Source: Xanthobacteraceae bacterium (GTDB taxonomy: Bacteria > Pseudomonadota > Alphaproteobacteria > Rhizobiales > Xanthobacteraceae). From it: a DNA stretch of 64,000 nt. The notes below the pieces were generated by a model, which did no database searches, had not been told where the DNA came from, and was given only the letters and a program-made list of their open reading frames with translations. Positions 17,520 through 28,949 of this stretch are shown one piece after another (the first letter of the stretch is position 1; every line of letters begins with the position of its first letter). The DNA is taken from the NCBI GenBank assembly GCA_031291445.1, contig JARLJA010000136.1, positions 1 through 64,000 of the forward strand, written 5' to 3'. The position numbers and the translations under genes were made by a program.

Positions 17520-18388
17520 GCCACCTTCCCCAGGATCCTGGCGCTGACCTCCGGCGTGACCCGCGCGCTGTCCTCGCGGGTCTTGAGCAGGCACATCAGC
17601 GTCTGATGCACCACCTCGGGGGCGTCGTGGAGGTCGCGGACCTCGAGCCCGACCAGCGCCGCCGCCCAGTCCAGCGTCTCGGCGACGCCGGGCGCTTTCC
17701 GCAGCTCCTCCCGGCGCACGCCCTCGACCATGCGCGCGATCTGCACCGCGAGCGTCGCGGAGATGCCGGGCACCCGCGCCAGGATGATGCGGGCCTCGCG
17801 GTCGACGTCGGGATAGTCGACGTAGTGATAGAGGCAGCGCCGCCGCAGCGCGTCGGACAGCTCGCGGGTGCCGTTGGAGGTCAGCACCACCAGCGGGATC
17901 GAGCGCGCGGTGATGGTGCCGAGCTCGGGAATCGAGATCTGGAAGTCCGACAGGATCTCGAGCAGGAAGGCCTCGAACTCGTCGTCGGCGCGGTCGATCT
18001 CGTCGATCAGCAGCACCGGCGGCGTGGCACGGCGCAGCGCCGCCAGCAGCGGGCGTTCCAGCAGGTATTTTTCCGAGAAGATGGCGTCCTCGATCTCGCC
18101 GGCGCGGTCGCCCTGGTGGGCCTGGATCGCCAGCAGCTGGCGCTGGTAGTTCCACTCGTAGAGCGCCGCCGACTGGTCGAGCCCCTCGTAGCACTGCAGG
18201 CGGATCAGCTCGGTTTGAAGCGCGGTGGCGAGCGCGCGCGCCACCTCGGTCTTGCCGACGCCGGCCTCGCCTTCGAGCAGCAGCGGGCGCTTCAGCATCC
18301 GCATCAGGGCGATCGCGGTCGCAAGCTCGGGATCGGCGATGTAGCCGGAGGCCGCGAGTTGTTCCGCGATCTCGTCGCGATCTTTCAT
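17516..18388 (-). CDS. coxD: CoxD, MoxR-type AAA ATPase
   Basis: A 290-residue MoxR-family ATPase. Walker A is LLEGEAGVGKTEVARAL, Walker B is PPVLLIDEIDRADDEFEAFL, and the sensor region is PLVVLTSNGTRELSDALRRR. CoxD-type chaperones work with CoxE to mature CO dehydrogenase. I chose ATG 18388; the frame runs further upstream only into repeat DNA. The ribosome site is weak, and a palindromic repeat lies between it and coxL. Confidence 0.92.
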   Translation of the reverse strand: MKDRDEIAEQLAASGYIADPELATAIALMRMLKRPLLLEGEAGVGKTEVARALATALQTELIRLQCYEGLDQSAALYEWNYQRQLLAIQAHQGDRAGEIEDAIFSEKYLLERPLLAALRRATPPVLLIDEIDRADDEFEAFLLEILSDFQISIPELGTITARSIPLVVLTSNGTRELSDALRRRCLYHYVDYPDVDREARIILARVPGISATLAVQIARMVEGVRREELRKAPGVAETLDWAAALVGLEVRDLHDAPEVVHQTLMCLLKTREDSARVTPEVSARILGKVA

Positions 18389-18433
18389 GGCTGGTAGGAC
18401 ACCATTGTTTCGATCCGCTCGCTTCACACTCGG

Positions 18434-18523
18434 CGTCATGCCCGGCCTTGTGCCGGGCATCCACGTCTTCATAGCGCGGCAGCAGAAAAGACGTGGATGG
18501 CCGGGACAAGCCCGGCCATGACG
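18434..18523. repeat. Intergenic palindromic repeat between coxL and coxD
   Basis: Begins CGTCATGCCCGGCCTTGTGC and ends AGCCCGGCCATGACG. Inner arms ACGTCTT and AAGACGT are shared with the element at 16181. It fills most of the coxL-coxD gap. Confidence 0.85.
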
Positions 18524-18535
18524 ATGAAAGGGGAG

Positions 18536-20952
<2,417 letters not shown>

Positions 20953-20956
<4 letters not shown>

Positions 20957-21453
20957 TCTGCAGCCTCCCGGAATTCGGTGCCGTTGACCTTGGCGGACGC
21001 GTACTGGATCGCCTTGACGATGTTCTGGTAGCCGGTGCAGCGGCAGAGGTTGCCGGAGATGCCCATGCGGATTTCGGCTTCCGTCGGCGCCGGATTTTCC
21101 TGCAGCAGCCGGTGCGCCCGCACGATCATGCCGGGCGTGCAGAAGCCGCATTGCAGCCCGTGCATCATGCGGAAGCCTTCCTGCAGCGCCGCCAGCGAGC
21201 CGTCGGCGTTGGCGATGCCCTCGATGGTCAGGATCTCGCTGCCCTCGGCCTGCACCGCGAACACGGTGCAGCTCTTCACCGACTTGCCGTCGAGATCGAC
21301 CGTGCAGGCGCCGCAATGGGTGGTCTCGCAGCCGATATGGGTGCCGGTGAGCGAGAGGGTCTCCCGCAGGAAGTGCACCAGCAGGGTGCGCGGCTCGACG
21401 AGGCCCTCGACCTCGGCGCCGTTCACTTTCATGGTGATGTGGGTCTTGGCCAT
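20953..21453 (-). CDS. coxS: CO dehydrogenase small iron-sulfur subunit
   Basis: A 166-residue protein, exactly the usual CoxS length. One [2Fe-2S] cluster is held by Cys42, Cys47, Cys50 and Cys62 in the plant-ferredoxin-like N-terminal domain. The other is held by Cys102, Cys105, Cys137 and Cys139 (QCGFCTPGM and NLCRCTGYQ) in the helical C-terminal domain. It passes electrons from the molybdenum centre to the FAD of CoxM. A GGGGGAG site lies before the ATG, and only 15 bases separate it from coxM. Confidence 0.96.
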
Positions 21454-21468
21454 TTTGTCTCCCCCTGT

Positions 21469-22332
21469 TCAGGTCGCGCGCGCGGCGGCGCGGGCAAGCG
21501 CCCGCGTCACCATGATGCCGCCGACATGCTTGCGGTATTCCACCGGCCCGCGGGCGTCGGCGGCTGGTGTCATGATGGCTTCGGCCGCGGCCGCGGCCGT
21601 CTTCAGCGTGGCGGCCTCGAGCTTGCTGCCGATCACCGCCCTGGCGGCGGCGTCGGCGAGCAAGGCGGTCTCGGCGAGATTGGTCAGCCCGATGGCGCAG
21701 CTCTCGACCACGCCGGCCTTCATGGTCAGGACGACGGCGGCGGCGGCGGTGGCGTAGTCGCCGATCTTGCGCTTGAGCTTCTCGTAGGCGTAGCCATGGC
21801 CCGACGGCGGGATCGGCACCGTGACGGCGGTGAGCAGTTCGCCGGGCTCGAGCGCGGTGAAATAGGCACCCTGGTAGAAGTCGCGGGCGGCGACCGTGCG
21901 GGAACCGGAGCTGCGGGTCAGCGTGTAGCTGGCACCGAGCGTCATCATCAGCGCGGGCAGGTCGTTGCCGGGATCGCCGTTGGCGACGTTGCCGCCGACC
22001 GTGCCCATGTAGCGCACCTGCGGATCGGCGATCAGCAGCGCCGCCTCGTGCAGGATGGGAATGGATCTGGCGATCTCGTCGGATCCCAGCAGGTCGTGCT
22101 GGGTGGTCATGGCGCCGATCTCGAGCGCGTTACTGAGCCGGCGGATGCCCTTCAAGCCCTCGATGCGGCCGAGATCGACCAGGTGTTCCGGGCTCGCCAG
22201 CCGCAGTTTCATCATCGGCACCAGGCTATGGCCGCCGGCCAGCGGCCTCGCCTCGTCGCCGAGATCGGCCAGGAGCTTGACCGCGTCCGACACGGTCGCG
22301 GGTCGGTGATAGCTGAATGAGCCAGGGATCAT
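21469..22332 (-). CDS. coxM: CO dehydrogenase medium FAD subunit
   Basis: A 287-residue flavoprotein starting MIPGSFSYHRPATVSDAVKLL, like known CoxM. FAD contacts are ARPLAGGHSLVPMMKLRL (about 32-49) and TVGGNVANGDPGNDLP (about 109-124). The start at 22332 is fixed by GGAGGAAACC directly before it; a frame four codons longer has no such site. It is the first gene of coxMSLDEFG. The 340 bases upstream hold the probable operon promoter and a palindromic repeat. Confidence 0.96.
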   Translation of the reverse strand: MIPGSFSYHRPATVSDAVKLLADLGDEARPLAGGHSLVPMMKLRLASPEHLVDLGRIEGLKGIRRLSNALEIGAMTTQHDLLGSDEIARSIPILHEAALLIADPQVRYMGTVGGNVANGDPGNDLPALMMTLGASYTLTRSSGSRTVAARDFYQGAYFTALEPGELLTAVTVPIPPSGHGYAYEKLKRKIGDYATAAAAVVLTMKAGVVESCAIGLTNLAETALLADAAARAVIGSKLEAATLKTAAAAAEAIMTPAADARGPVEYRKHVGGIMVTRALARAAARAT

Positions 22333-22522
22333 GGTTTCCTCCACCGTCCTTTGGCGCTTCTTCGAGCACGGACGTTGCGAACAGGTTCGACTCGCGTCTG
22401 GGTCGGAAGCAAGGCGGCGGCCGGTTGCCGCTCACGAGGCGGAGGGGATTCACACGAATGGCGGGATGCGGCGCACGAATTGCGTCAGAGCTTGCGACCT
22501 AATTCGCCTGTTGTGTTCTCTC

Positions 22523-22649
22523 CGTCATGCCCGCGCTTGTCGCGGGGATCCACGTCTTAACAACAGCACCGCGAAGCAAGACGTGGATGGCCGGGAGACC
22601 TTAGTCCTAGCGATCCGTCGAAGACGGATCGCGCTGCCCGGCCATGACG
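22523..22649. repeat. Palindromic repeat with a nested hairpin, upstream of coxM
   Basis: The outer part matches the elements at 16181 and 18434: it begins CGTCATGCCCGCGCTTGTCG and ends GCCCGGCCATGACG. Where the sister elements have CAAG in the right half, this copy has about 40 extra bases (roughly 22596-22635). These contain their own hairpin, GCGATCCGTC and GACGGATCGC around GAA. It lies between the stop of coxC and the coxM promoter region. Confidence 0.8.
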
Positions 22650-22673
22650 AATCAAAACAAATTCGGAAGGCCT

Positions 22674-23846
22674 CTACCCCGCCCCGGCCCCACGCCGCGC
22701 GAGGCCGAGCCGGGCCTTGACCTCGGCGAGCTTGGCGCGGCTCACCGGAATGCGGTGCGGCGACGGGCCGTCGAGCTGGATCACGGCGCCCTCGCCTTCC
22801 TTGCGGACCACGGAGACGTGGGGCAGCGCGACGATGTAGCTGCGGTGCACACGGATGAACTGGGCCGGATCGAGCTGGGCCTCGGCCTCGGAAATCGACC
22901 ACGGGCACAGCCGCTCCCGCGTGCCGTCGTGCACCATAGTATAATGTGCATCGGCGTGGATGCTGCGGACCTCGGCCGCATCGATGAAGCGGGTTCCTTC
23001 GGCGTCCTCGACCGGCAGCCGCGTCGCCGGCACGGCCCGCGGCTGGCCGATTCCGCCGAGCGGCAGCGACGTCGGCCGCACCGGCGGGGTGGCGGCCTCG
23101 ATCGCGACCTGAGGGCTCCCCTCGGTTACGGCGGCCGCGTGCCGCCGGTCCGGCACCAGCGACAGCAGGAAGCCGGCGGCGATGACGAAGCACAGCAGCG
23201 CCACCACCAGCGACACCAGTTGCTGCGACGCAACCAGGCCGTCCGGGTGGTTCGGGGTGGCGCACTCCACCAGGTGCATGCCGGACATCGCGGTGTAATG
23301 CATGCCCGACACCGCGATGCCGAAGGCGATCGCGCTGGCGGCAAGCCGCACACCGCCCTGGCGGGCGATGAAGATCCGCAGGCCGCCATAGGCGGCGCCG
23401 ATGGCGATCGCCACCGCCAGCGCCACGCGAACGGGATCGTTGATCATGTCGAAGCGGCCCGACAGCGCGTGCATGCCGACGTAATGCATGCTGACGATGC
23501 CGACCCCGAGCAGCACCGCCGAGGCGACGACGCGGACCAGCGACGGCTCGCCGACGCTGACGAAGAACAGCGAGACGCCGACCACCAGCGCGCAGATCAG
23601 GAAGGAGATGATTGTCGGCAGCACCAGATAGGCCGCGTCCGCCGGCAGCGGCGCCGCCAGCATGCCGACGAAATGCATGGTCCAGATGCCGACGGCGAGA
23701 AAGCCCGCCGCCCCCGCCAGCAACAGGCGATGGCTGGCATCCGGTGTGCCGCGTATCCGCGCCGCCAGCCCAAATCCGGTGTATCCGCCCAGGATTGCAA
23801 TCGCCACCGAAAGAGCCACGAGCGCGGGGTCGTGTCCTTGAAACAT
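22674..23846 (-). CDS. coxC: CoxC, MHYT membrane sensor with LytTR DNA-binding domain
   Basis: A protein of 390 residues. The N-terminal 235 residues form a seven-helix MHYT sensor: the repeats MHFVGM, MHYVGM and MHYTAM carry the His and Met residues thought to bind copper and sense a gas such as CO, O2 or NO. The C-terminal 100 residues are a LytTR DNA-binding domain (FIDAAEVRSIHADAHYTMVH, then FIRVHRSYIVALPHV). This architecture is known for CoxC/CoxH of Oligotropha, where coxC precedes coxM, as here. It is the likely CO-responsive activator of the downstream cox genes. The start is ATG 23846. Confidence 0.9.
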   Translation of the reverse strand: MFQGHDPALVALSVAIAILGGYTGFGLAARIRGTPDASHRLLLAGAAGFLAVGIWTMHFVGMLAAPLPADAAYLVLPTIISFLICALVVGVSLFFVSVGEPSLVRVVASAVLLGVGIVSMHYVGMHALSGRFDMINDPVRVALAVAIAIGAAYGGLRIFIARQGGVRLAASAIAFGIAVSGMHYTAMSGMHLVECATPNHPDGLVASQQLVSLVVALLCFVIAAGFLLSLVPDRRHAAAVTEGSPQVAIEAATPPVRPTSLPLGGIGQPRAVPATRLPVEDAEGTRFIDAAEVRSIHADAHYTMVHDGTRERLCPWSISEAEAQLDPAQFIRVHRSYIVALPHVSVVRKEGEGAVIQLDGPSPHRIPVSRAKLAEVKARLGLARRGAGAG

Positions 23847-24075
23847 CGACAGTTACCCACGTGCGCCATGTGCGCGGGCGCGACTTTGCGCGAAACGCCC
23901 CGGCTTTCCAAGGCCGAAACCGAAGGTGCCAGGCCGTGACACGCTGCGCTGCAGCGTGGCGACGGCGGCCACAACAGAGCGCGCGGGATTTTATTTCCAG
24001 CCGCCGGCAGCAGCACCTTGCATTGTTCCCCGCCACGATGCAGGTGGCCACGTCACCTCTTCGAGGACTGCAACC

Positions 24076-26040
24076 ATGAGAATTTCCCGCGCCGTGGCGC
24101 TCGTCGCACTTCTTTCGCTCGCCGGCTGCAACGACAAGGCGGAGGTCAAAAGCGCCGGCGGCGAGGCCACGCAAGCCACGCTGAAGGCGAACGAGGCTGC
24201 GATCCAGGGGCTCGACATGAGCGACCAGCGCGACGTCGATGAGGCCAAGCGCGGCCTGATCGCCCGGCCCACCGGACAGATCCGCGACGCGGCGGGCCGC
24301 GTGCTGGTCGACTTCGACGCCTTTGCGTTCGAGGAGGGCAATGCGCCGCCGACGGTCAATCCCAGCCTGTGGCGCCACGCCATCCTCAATGCCCAGATCG
24401 GCCTGTTCAAGGTCACCGACGGCATCTACCAGCTGCGCGGCTTCGATATCGCCAACATGACGCTGGTCGAGGGCAGGACCGGATGGATCGTGATCGACAC
24501 CCTGACCTGCCGCGAGAGCGCGGCCGCGGCGCTGGCCTTCGCCCGCCGGCATCTCGGCGACAAGCCGGTGTCGGCAATCGTCTTCAGCCACAGCCATATC
24601 GATCACTTCGGCGGCGTGCTGGGCGTGGTGTCTGCCGCGGAGGCCGCGGCGCGGAGCATTCCCGTCGTCGCGCCCACCGGCTTCATGGAGGAGGCCACCA
24701 GCGAGAACGTGCTGGTCGGCACCGCCATGGGCCGGCGCTCGGCCTACCAGTTCGGCAAGGACCTGCCGCGATCGCCGCGGGGCATGGTCGACACCGGCTT
24801 AGGCAAGGGCGTCGCCTACGGCGTGCCAGGGATCCTGCCGCCGACGCAGCTCATCAGCAAGCCGAGCGAGGAGCTGACGCTCGACGGCGTGCGGTTCGTC
24901 TTCCACAACGCCCCGGGCGCCGAGGCGCCCGCCGAGATGACCTTCAACATCCCCGAGCTGAAGGCCTATGGCGGCGCCGAGAACCTGGCGCAGACCATGC
25001 ACAACCTGCTGCCGGTGCGCGGCGCCAAGGTGCGCGACGCGCTGCGCTGGGCCTCATATCTCGACCAGGCGCTGGACGACGCGGGCGACGCCGAGGTCTA
25101 TTTCGGCCAGCACAACTGGCCGGTGTGGGGGCACGCGCGGATCGCCGAGTTCATCACCAGGCAGCGTGACGTCTACAAATACACCCACGACCAGACCGTG
25201 CGCCTGATCAATGCCGGCCTTACGCCACGCGAGATCGCCGACGAGGTCAGGCTGCCGCAATCGCTGGCGTCCTATTTCGGTGCGCGCGGCTACTACGGCG
25301 ACCTGCGCCACAACGTGAAGGCGGTGTACCAGTTCTACATCGGCGCCTATGACGGCAACCCGGCCAATCTCGATCCGCTGCCGCCGCGGCAGTCGGCGCG
25401 GCGCTATCTCGACCTCATCGGCGGCGCCGACAAGGCGGTGGCCGCCGCCCAGGCGGCCTTCGACCAGGGCGACTACCGATGGGCGGCGGAATTGTTGAAC
25501 CACGCGGTGCTGGGCCAACCCGATCATCAGGGCGCCCGCGAGCTGTTGGCCCGTACCTACGAGCAGATGGGCTACATGGCCGAGGCGGCGACCTGGCGCA
25601 ACAGCTACCTGACCGCGGCGGCTGAGCTGCGCGACGGACCGCCGAAAGCGGGGATCGACCGCGCCGCGCTGGTCGACCTGTTGGCGCAGACTCCCATTGA
25701 ACGCTTTCTCGAGGCTATGGCGGCGAGCCTGAACGGCCCCTCCGCCGACGGCAAAGCCCTGAAAATCAACCTGGTGCTGTCCGACACCCGGGAGTCGTTC
25801 GTCCTGTGGATCGAGAACGCCGTGCTGCATTTCAGGAAGGCCGCGCCGGCGGCGGACGCCAATGCGACGCTAACGCTGACCAAGGGCTTTTTCATCAGGA
25901 TGATGGCCGGCACCGCCGGGGTGACCGACTTCCTGTTGAGCGGCGACGTCAAGGTCGATGGCAGTTCGATCGACCTGGTGCGCTTCCTTGCGCTGTTCGA
26001 CAAGGCGCCGGGCAACTTCGCCATCGTCACGAGACCATGA
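24076..26040 (+). CDS. Exported metallo-beta-lactamase-fold alkylsulfatase (SdsA/BDS1 type)
   Basis: A 654-residue lipoprotein-like enzyme that should cleave primary alkyl sulfates to alcohol and sulfate. It opens with a lipoprotein signal (LVALLSLAGC, Cys18). The zinc motif is SHSHIDHFGG (171-180), and EVYFGQHNWPVWG matches the later alkylsulfatase metal/substrate region. A central dimerisation domain and a C-terminal SCP2-like domain (from about residue 530, with DTRESFVLWIENAVLHFR) complete the class III sulfatase plan. The start is ATG 24076; frame further upstream is the divergent promoter region. It faces away from coxC. It could add sulfate to the sulfur-scavenging capacity encoded further right. 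Confidence 0.88.
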   Translation: MRISRAVALVALLSLAGCNDKAEVKSAGGEATQATLKANEAAIQGLDMSDQRDVDEAKRGLIARPTGQIRDAAGRVLVDFDAFAFEEGNAPPTVNPSLWRHAILNAQIGLFKVTDGIYQLRGFDIANMTLVEGRTGWIVIDTLTCRESAAAALAFARRHLGDKPVSAIVFSHSHIDHFGGVLGVVSAAEAAARSIPVVAPTGFMEEATSENVLVGTAMGRRSAYQFGKDLPRSPRGMVDTGLGKGVAYGVPGILPPTQLISKPSEELTLDGVRFVFHNAPGAEAPAEMTFNIPELKAYGGAENLAQTMHNLLPVRGAKVRDALRWASYLDQALDDAGDAEVYFGQHNWPVWGHARIAEFITRQRDVYKYTHDQTVRLINAGLTPREIADEVRLPQSLASYFGARGYYGDLRHNVKAVYQFYIGAYDGNPANLDPLPPRQSARRYLDLIGGADKAVAAAQAAFDQGDYRWAAELLNHAVLGQPDHQGARELLARTYEQMGYMAEAATWRNSYLTAAAELRDGPPKAGIDRAALVDLLAQTPIERFLEAMAASLNGPSADGKALKINLVLSDTRESFVLWIENAVLHFRKAAPAADANATLTLTKGFFIRMMAGTAGVTDFLLSGDVKVDGSSIDLVRFLALFDKAPGNFAIVTRP

Positions 26041-26181
26041 TGCCACCCGGGCGATGGCTTCGCTCTTCGCGCGCCGAGTCGTTACGTCTTTACCGCCGAA
26101 GCATCCTGGAACTCACTGAACTCTTGCGACAAATCAAAGCCGGCTCTCTGGAGATTTGCTAGCTGGTGTCGAGACCGAGCG

Positions 26182-26298
26182 GTCCCTGCCATTCTTTGGC
26201 GGGACGCAGTTGAGGTCGTCGGATGCTCCCGGACTCCTAGGCACTTCGGGTCCGTCCGTCGCAGGGAGGCCGCCCGGTTGGCGGCCTCTTTTCTTTTC
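26182..26298 (+). ncRNA. Possible structured RNA ending in a terminator
   Basis: The 330 bases between the alkylsulfatase and the next gene hold no convincing long gene but have clear folding. A hairpin at 26182-26205 pairs GTCCC and GCC with GGC and GGGAC around a 7-base loop, with one bulged T. A middle stem pairs CCCG (26228-26231) with CGGG (26247-26250). A strong terminator hairpin is at 26266-26288. It could be a small RNA or the structured 3' end of the sulfatase transcript. I do not recognise a known family. Confidence 0.3.
26266..26298 (+). terminator. Rho-independent terminator
   Basis: GAGGCCGCC (26266-26274) and GGCGGCCTC (26280-26288) make a perfect 9-bp stem around CGGTT, followed by TTTTCTTTTC. 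It is oriented for plus-strand transcripts from the alkylsulfatase direction and lies between convergent genes. Confidence 0.85.
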
Positions 26299-26366
26299 AG
26301 GAGTTCACGTTTGTGGCGCGTCGACCGGCGCAGCAGGCAACGTCCAGGTTCGCGGCGAATCCGGGC

Positions 26367-26906
26367 TCACTCGTCCTTGGTGGTTTCCAGCAGCCAGTGG
26401 ACGACGTCCTTCTGGGGGGCTCGCGGCGTTCCATAGAGGCCGGGAACATTGTCTTCGGCCTGCTGCGCCTTGGACTTGGGCGGGTCCTGGGGCGGATTCT
26501 GGTTCTGGGCGACTTGCGGCTGGCCTGAAGCTTGCGCCTGCGAGACGTTACCCGAGGTGGGCGAGGTCCCCCTGGCGGCGGTCTTGGCCCCGGATCCCGG
26601 CGCCGCAGCGGTTGCCGGAACCGATCCCGCCGGGACGGCCGCCGCCACCTTGGTCTCCGGGGCGTCGGGTTCCTCGCCGGTCACCGCACTGTTGATTTCA
26701 GCAGCCAAATTCGTGCTGTAGCCGCGGTTCGAGATGCCGTAGGAGCCGAACCGCTCCGTCTGCGGCTTGGCCGGGGCCGTGGCGCTCGCGGTGCTGGCGT
26801 TGGCGTTTGCGTTGGCCACGGAACTCGACGAATTGGCGCAGCCGGCGAGCAGCAACGCGACCGCGGGAATCGCGACCGAGAATCGAACAAAAAGAGGACA
26901 GCTCAA
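26367..26906 (-). CDS. Hypothetical lipoprotein with low-complexity body
   Basis: A 179-residue exported protein with a lipobox (VALLLAGC, Cys at about residue 23) followed by a Ser/Ala/Asn-rich stretch. The rest is largely Ala/Pro/Gln/Ser-rich and probably unstructured, apart from ERFGSYGISNRGYSTNLAAEINSAV and the C-terminal VPGLYGTPRAPQKDVVHWLLETTKDE, which look conserved. The start is TTG 26906 with GGAGAAGG upstream. No known domain; presumably anchored in the envelope. It ends 70 bases from the terminator of the opposite strand. Confidence 0.7.
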   Translation of the reverse strand: MSCPLFVRFSVAIPAVALLLAGCANSSSSVANANANASTASATAPAKPQTERFGSYGISNRGYSTNLAAEINSAVTGEEPDAPETKVAAAVPAGSVPATAAAPGSGAKTAARGTSPTSGNVSQAQASGQPQVAQNQNPPQDPPKSKAQQAEDNVPGLYGTPRAPQKDVVHWLLETTKDE

Positions 26907-27420
26907 GGCCTTCTCCGCGCCCGGGGACTGAATTGACGTTCAGCAATAGAGCCAATATGCGGCGACGGCAAGGCGGCGGCGCAGCGCCTTCCAACGGTTG
27001 GCTGATCGCCCCGAGCGGGAGTTGAGGCCTCCCGATCAGGCCGACGGCGCGACTCTTCCCGTCCGACATGCCGAAGCTGAAACGCCGCCGTGCAATCGGC
27101 GGCCGAGAGCCACGAATTGTCGGCGCTGAGCAACTGTCGGGGACGTCGTCGCACACGACTTGTCTGCTGCGGGACCATGTCCGTCCCGGCTCGGGAATTT
27201 CTCCCGACCGGCGGCCCGTCGATCACGCAACGCGCGCATTGTCTCGCGCTCGCGTGAACACACCGCGCTTCACGACCACGGATTCGCGATTGTCCAATCG
27301 GCCGCAAAGGTCCTTCCAGTTGTGCGTCCGTAGTCTGCCGCACGGTCCTGCCTATGTTTGATCGGGTACGAAGCGCGAGCAACGCTCCGCTCAACCGCAA
27401 CTACGTCAAGGAGAACGACC
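26907..27420. other. Divergent intergenic region, no gene seen
   Basis: 514 bases between the divergent lipoprotein and small exported protein genes. Open frames on both strands are rich in Arg and lack ribosome sites. I find no strong repeat or recognisable operator. It presumably holds two promoters. Confidence 0.5.
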
Positions 27421-27669
27421 ATGCACAAGACTCTTCTCGGCCTGATCGCCGCCACCGCGATCGTGACCTCGATGTCGCCGGCCGCCATGGCGGACAGCGA
27501 GCATGTCCGCCATCGGCACGCGCAGCAGGCCACCGAGGCCACCCGTAACGCCTACGGTTCGGTCTATGAGCAGCCCGGCCCGGGCGCGCTGTCGTGGACG
27601 TCGCCGGTCCACGCCGGCAACCACACCGAGCAGTTCGAGGACCCGCGCACCGCGGTCAACGGCAACTGA
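27421..27669 (+). CDS. Small exported protein of unknown function
   Basis: An 82-residue protein with a signal peptide (MHKTLLGLIAATAIVTSMSP, cleavage near AMA|DS) and a short His/Gln-rich mature part ending EQFEDPRTAVNGN. It has no cysteine and no membrane segment in the mature part. AAGGAG precedes the ATG at the right spacing, so it is likely real despite its size. It is followed by a strong hairpin. Function unknown. Confidence 0.7.
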   Translation: MHKTLLGLIAATAIVTSMSPAAMADSEHVRHRHAQQATEATRNAYGSVYEQPGPGALSWTSPVHAGNHTEQFEDPRTAVNGN

Positions 27670-27690
27670 GCGTTGGCCCGATCCATCGTC

Positions 27691-27718
27691 CTCGAGGCGC
27701 GCGGTTGCGCGCCTCGAG
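27691..27718. terminator. Strong hairpin between convergent genes
   Basis: CTCGAGGCGCGC (27691-27702) and GCGCGCCTCGAG (27707-27718) are perfect 12-bp arms around GGTT. There is only a short T stretch after it on either strand, but its place 21 bases after a stop and 25 bases before the convergent LysR stop suggests a shared transcript end. Confidence 0.65.
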
Positions 27719-27743
27719 AACGTTTCGAACCAATCGTTTCGCC

Positions 27744-28721
27744 CTATCGCGGATGCGCTGCGGCGCGTTCCGGCGCCGCGGCCGCCGGCCGCGTGGGACA
27801 CGGGCTCTCGCCCGGCACGGGATCTACCCAGCGGCGGTGCTCGGCGAAGCGGCAGGCGAGCAACTCGATGAAGGCCCGCACCTTGCTCGACAGGTGGTGA
27901 CGGTGCGGGTAGCTGGCCTCGATCGACAGCGCCACCGGAGGATATTCGGGCAACAGCCGCACCAGCTTGCCGGAGGAGATCTCATCCTGCAGCAGGAAGC
28001 TCGGAGCGAGATAGATGCCGTGGCCGTCGAGCGCGAGATGACGCAGCAGCTCGGCATTGCTGCTCACGACGTTGCCGGCGACCCGCACCGAGATGACACC
28101 GCCGTCGGAGCCCTCGAATCGCCACTCGTCGCCGAAGCGGTGGAAGGCGTAGCGCAGGCAGTTGTGCCGCGCGAGGTCGGCGGGCTCGGCCGGCGGCGGA
28201 TTGCGATCGAGATAGCCGGGCGCGCAGCACGGGAGATGCCGCCACGACGTCAGGCGCCGCACCACCACGCTGCTGTCGCGCGGCGGCAGGGTATGGATCG
28301 CGAGATCGAAGCCCTCGTCGACGAGGTCCGGCATCCGCTCGCCGGTCCGCAGATCGATCGCGACACCGCAGTTGCACGACAGATATTCGGACACCACCGG
28401 CAGCAGGAAGCGCATGAGATGGGTGTTGGCGAAGACGCGCAGCGTCCCGCGGGGCGTCGCGTTGAGGGATTCGGCCAAGCGGTCGGCCTCCTCTAGCTCG
28501 GCGATGATCTGCCTGGCGCGCTCGTAGTAGGCCTTGCCGATCTCGGTCAGGCTGACCTTGCGGGTGGTGCGGTTGAGCAGGCGCGCGCCGAGGTGGTCCT
28601 CCAGCGCCCGGATGTGGTTGCTGACCATGGTCACCGACATGTCCAGCTTGCGGCCGGCGGCGGAAAAGCCGCCGGTTTCGACCACCTGGTTCAATACACA
28701 AAGGCTCGTCAGTCGATCCAT
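27744..28721 (-). CDS. LysR-family transcriptional regulator
   Basis: A regulator of 325 residues. The N-terminal winged helix is typical (LCVLNQVVETGGFSAAGRKLDMSVTMVSNHIRALEDHLGARLLNRTTRKVSLTEIG). A substrate-binding domain follows to about residue 300, then an Ala/Pro/Arg-rich tail of about 20 residues. I chose ATG 28721 (MDRLTSL), the usual LysR start; the frame extends 23 codons upstream without a ribosome site. It is divergent from the S1/P1 nuclease gene, with 228 bases between. LysR proteins often control the divergent neighbour, but no regulon can be assigned. Confidence 0.9.
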   Translation of the reverse strand: MDRLTSLCVLNQVVETGGFSAAGRKLDMSVTMVSNHIRALEDHLGARLLNRTTRKVSLTEIGKAYYERARQIIAELEEADRLAESLNATPRGTLRVFANTHLMRFLLPVVSEYLSCNCGVAIDLRTGERMPDLVDEGFDLAIHTLPPRDSSVVVRRLTSWRHLPCCAPGYLDRNPPPAEPADLARHNCLRYAFHRFGDEWRFEGSDGGVISVRVAGNVVSSNAELLRHLALDGHGIYLAPSFLLQDEISSGKLVRLLPEYPPVALSIEASYPHRHHLSSKVRAFIELLACRFAEHRRWVDPVPGESPCPTRPAAAAPERAAAHPR

Positions 28722-28949
28722 GGCTGGCCCAATGTCCTCCCGGTTCCCGGCGACTCGATCACCCGTATCGATTAACACGGGCCGCGACACGGAACGGTAT
28801 TTGCGCCCTTCACGGAACGATCACTTCGCTGCTAGCGGCGGGTGAAGATGGCGTGACCGGCGGCCCGGCCGCCGCCGGGCTCACCAGCCCGTCACACCGC
28901 GGCGCGGCACGATGTGCTATACATACGCGGCCCCCTGCCACGGTCTCCC

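Noticed and set aside
22375..22497. TTGCG repeats upstream of coxM as LytTR binding sites
   Set aside because: Only two copies have a regular 12-base spacing and they do not clearly match the LytTR consensus, so I did not annotate them.
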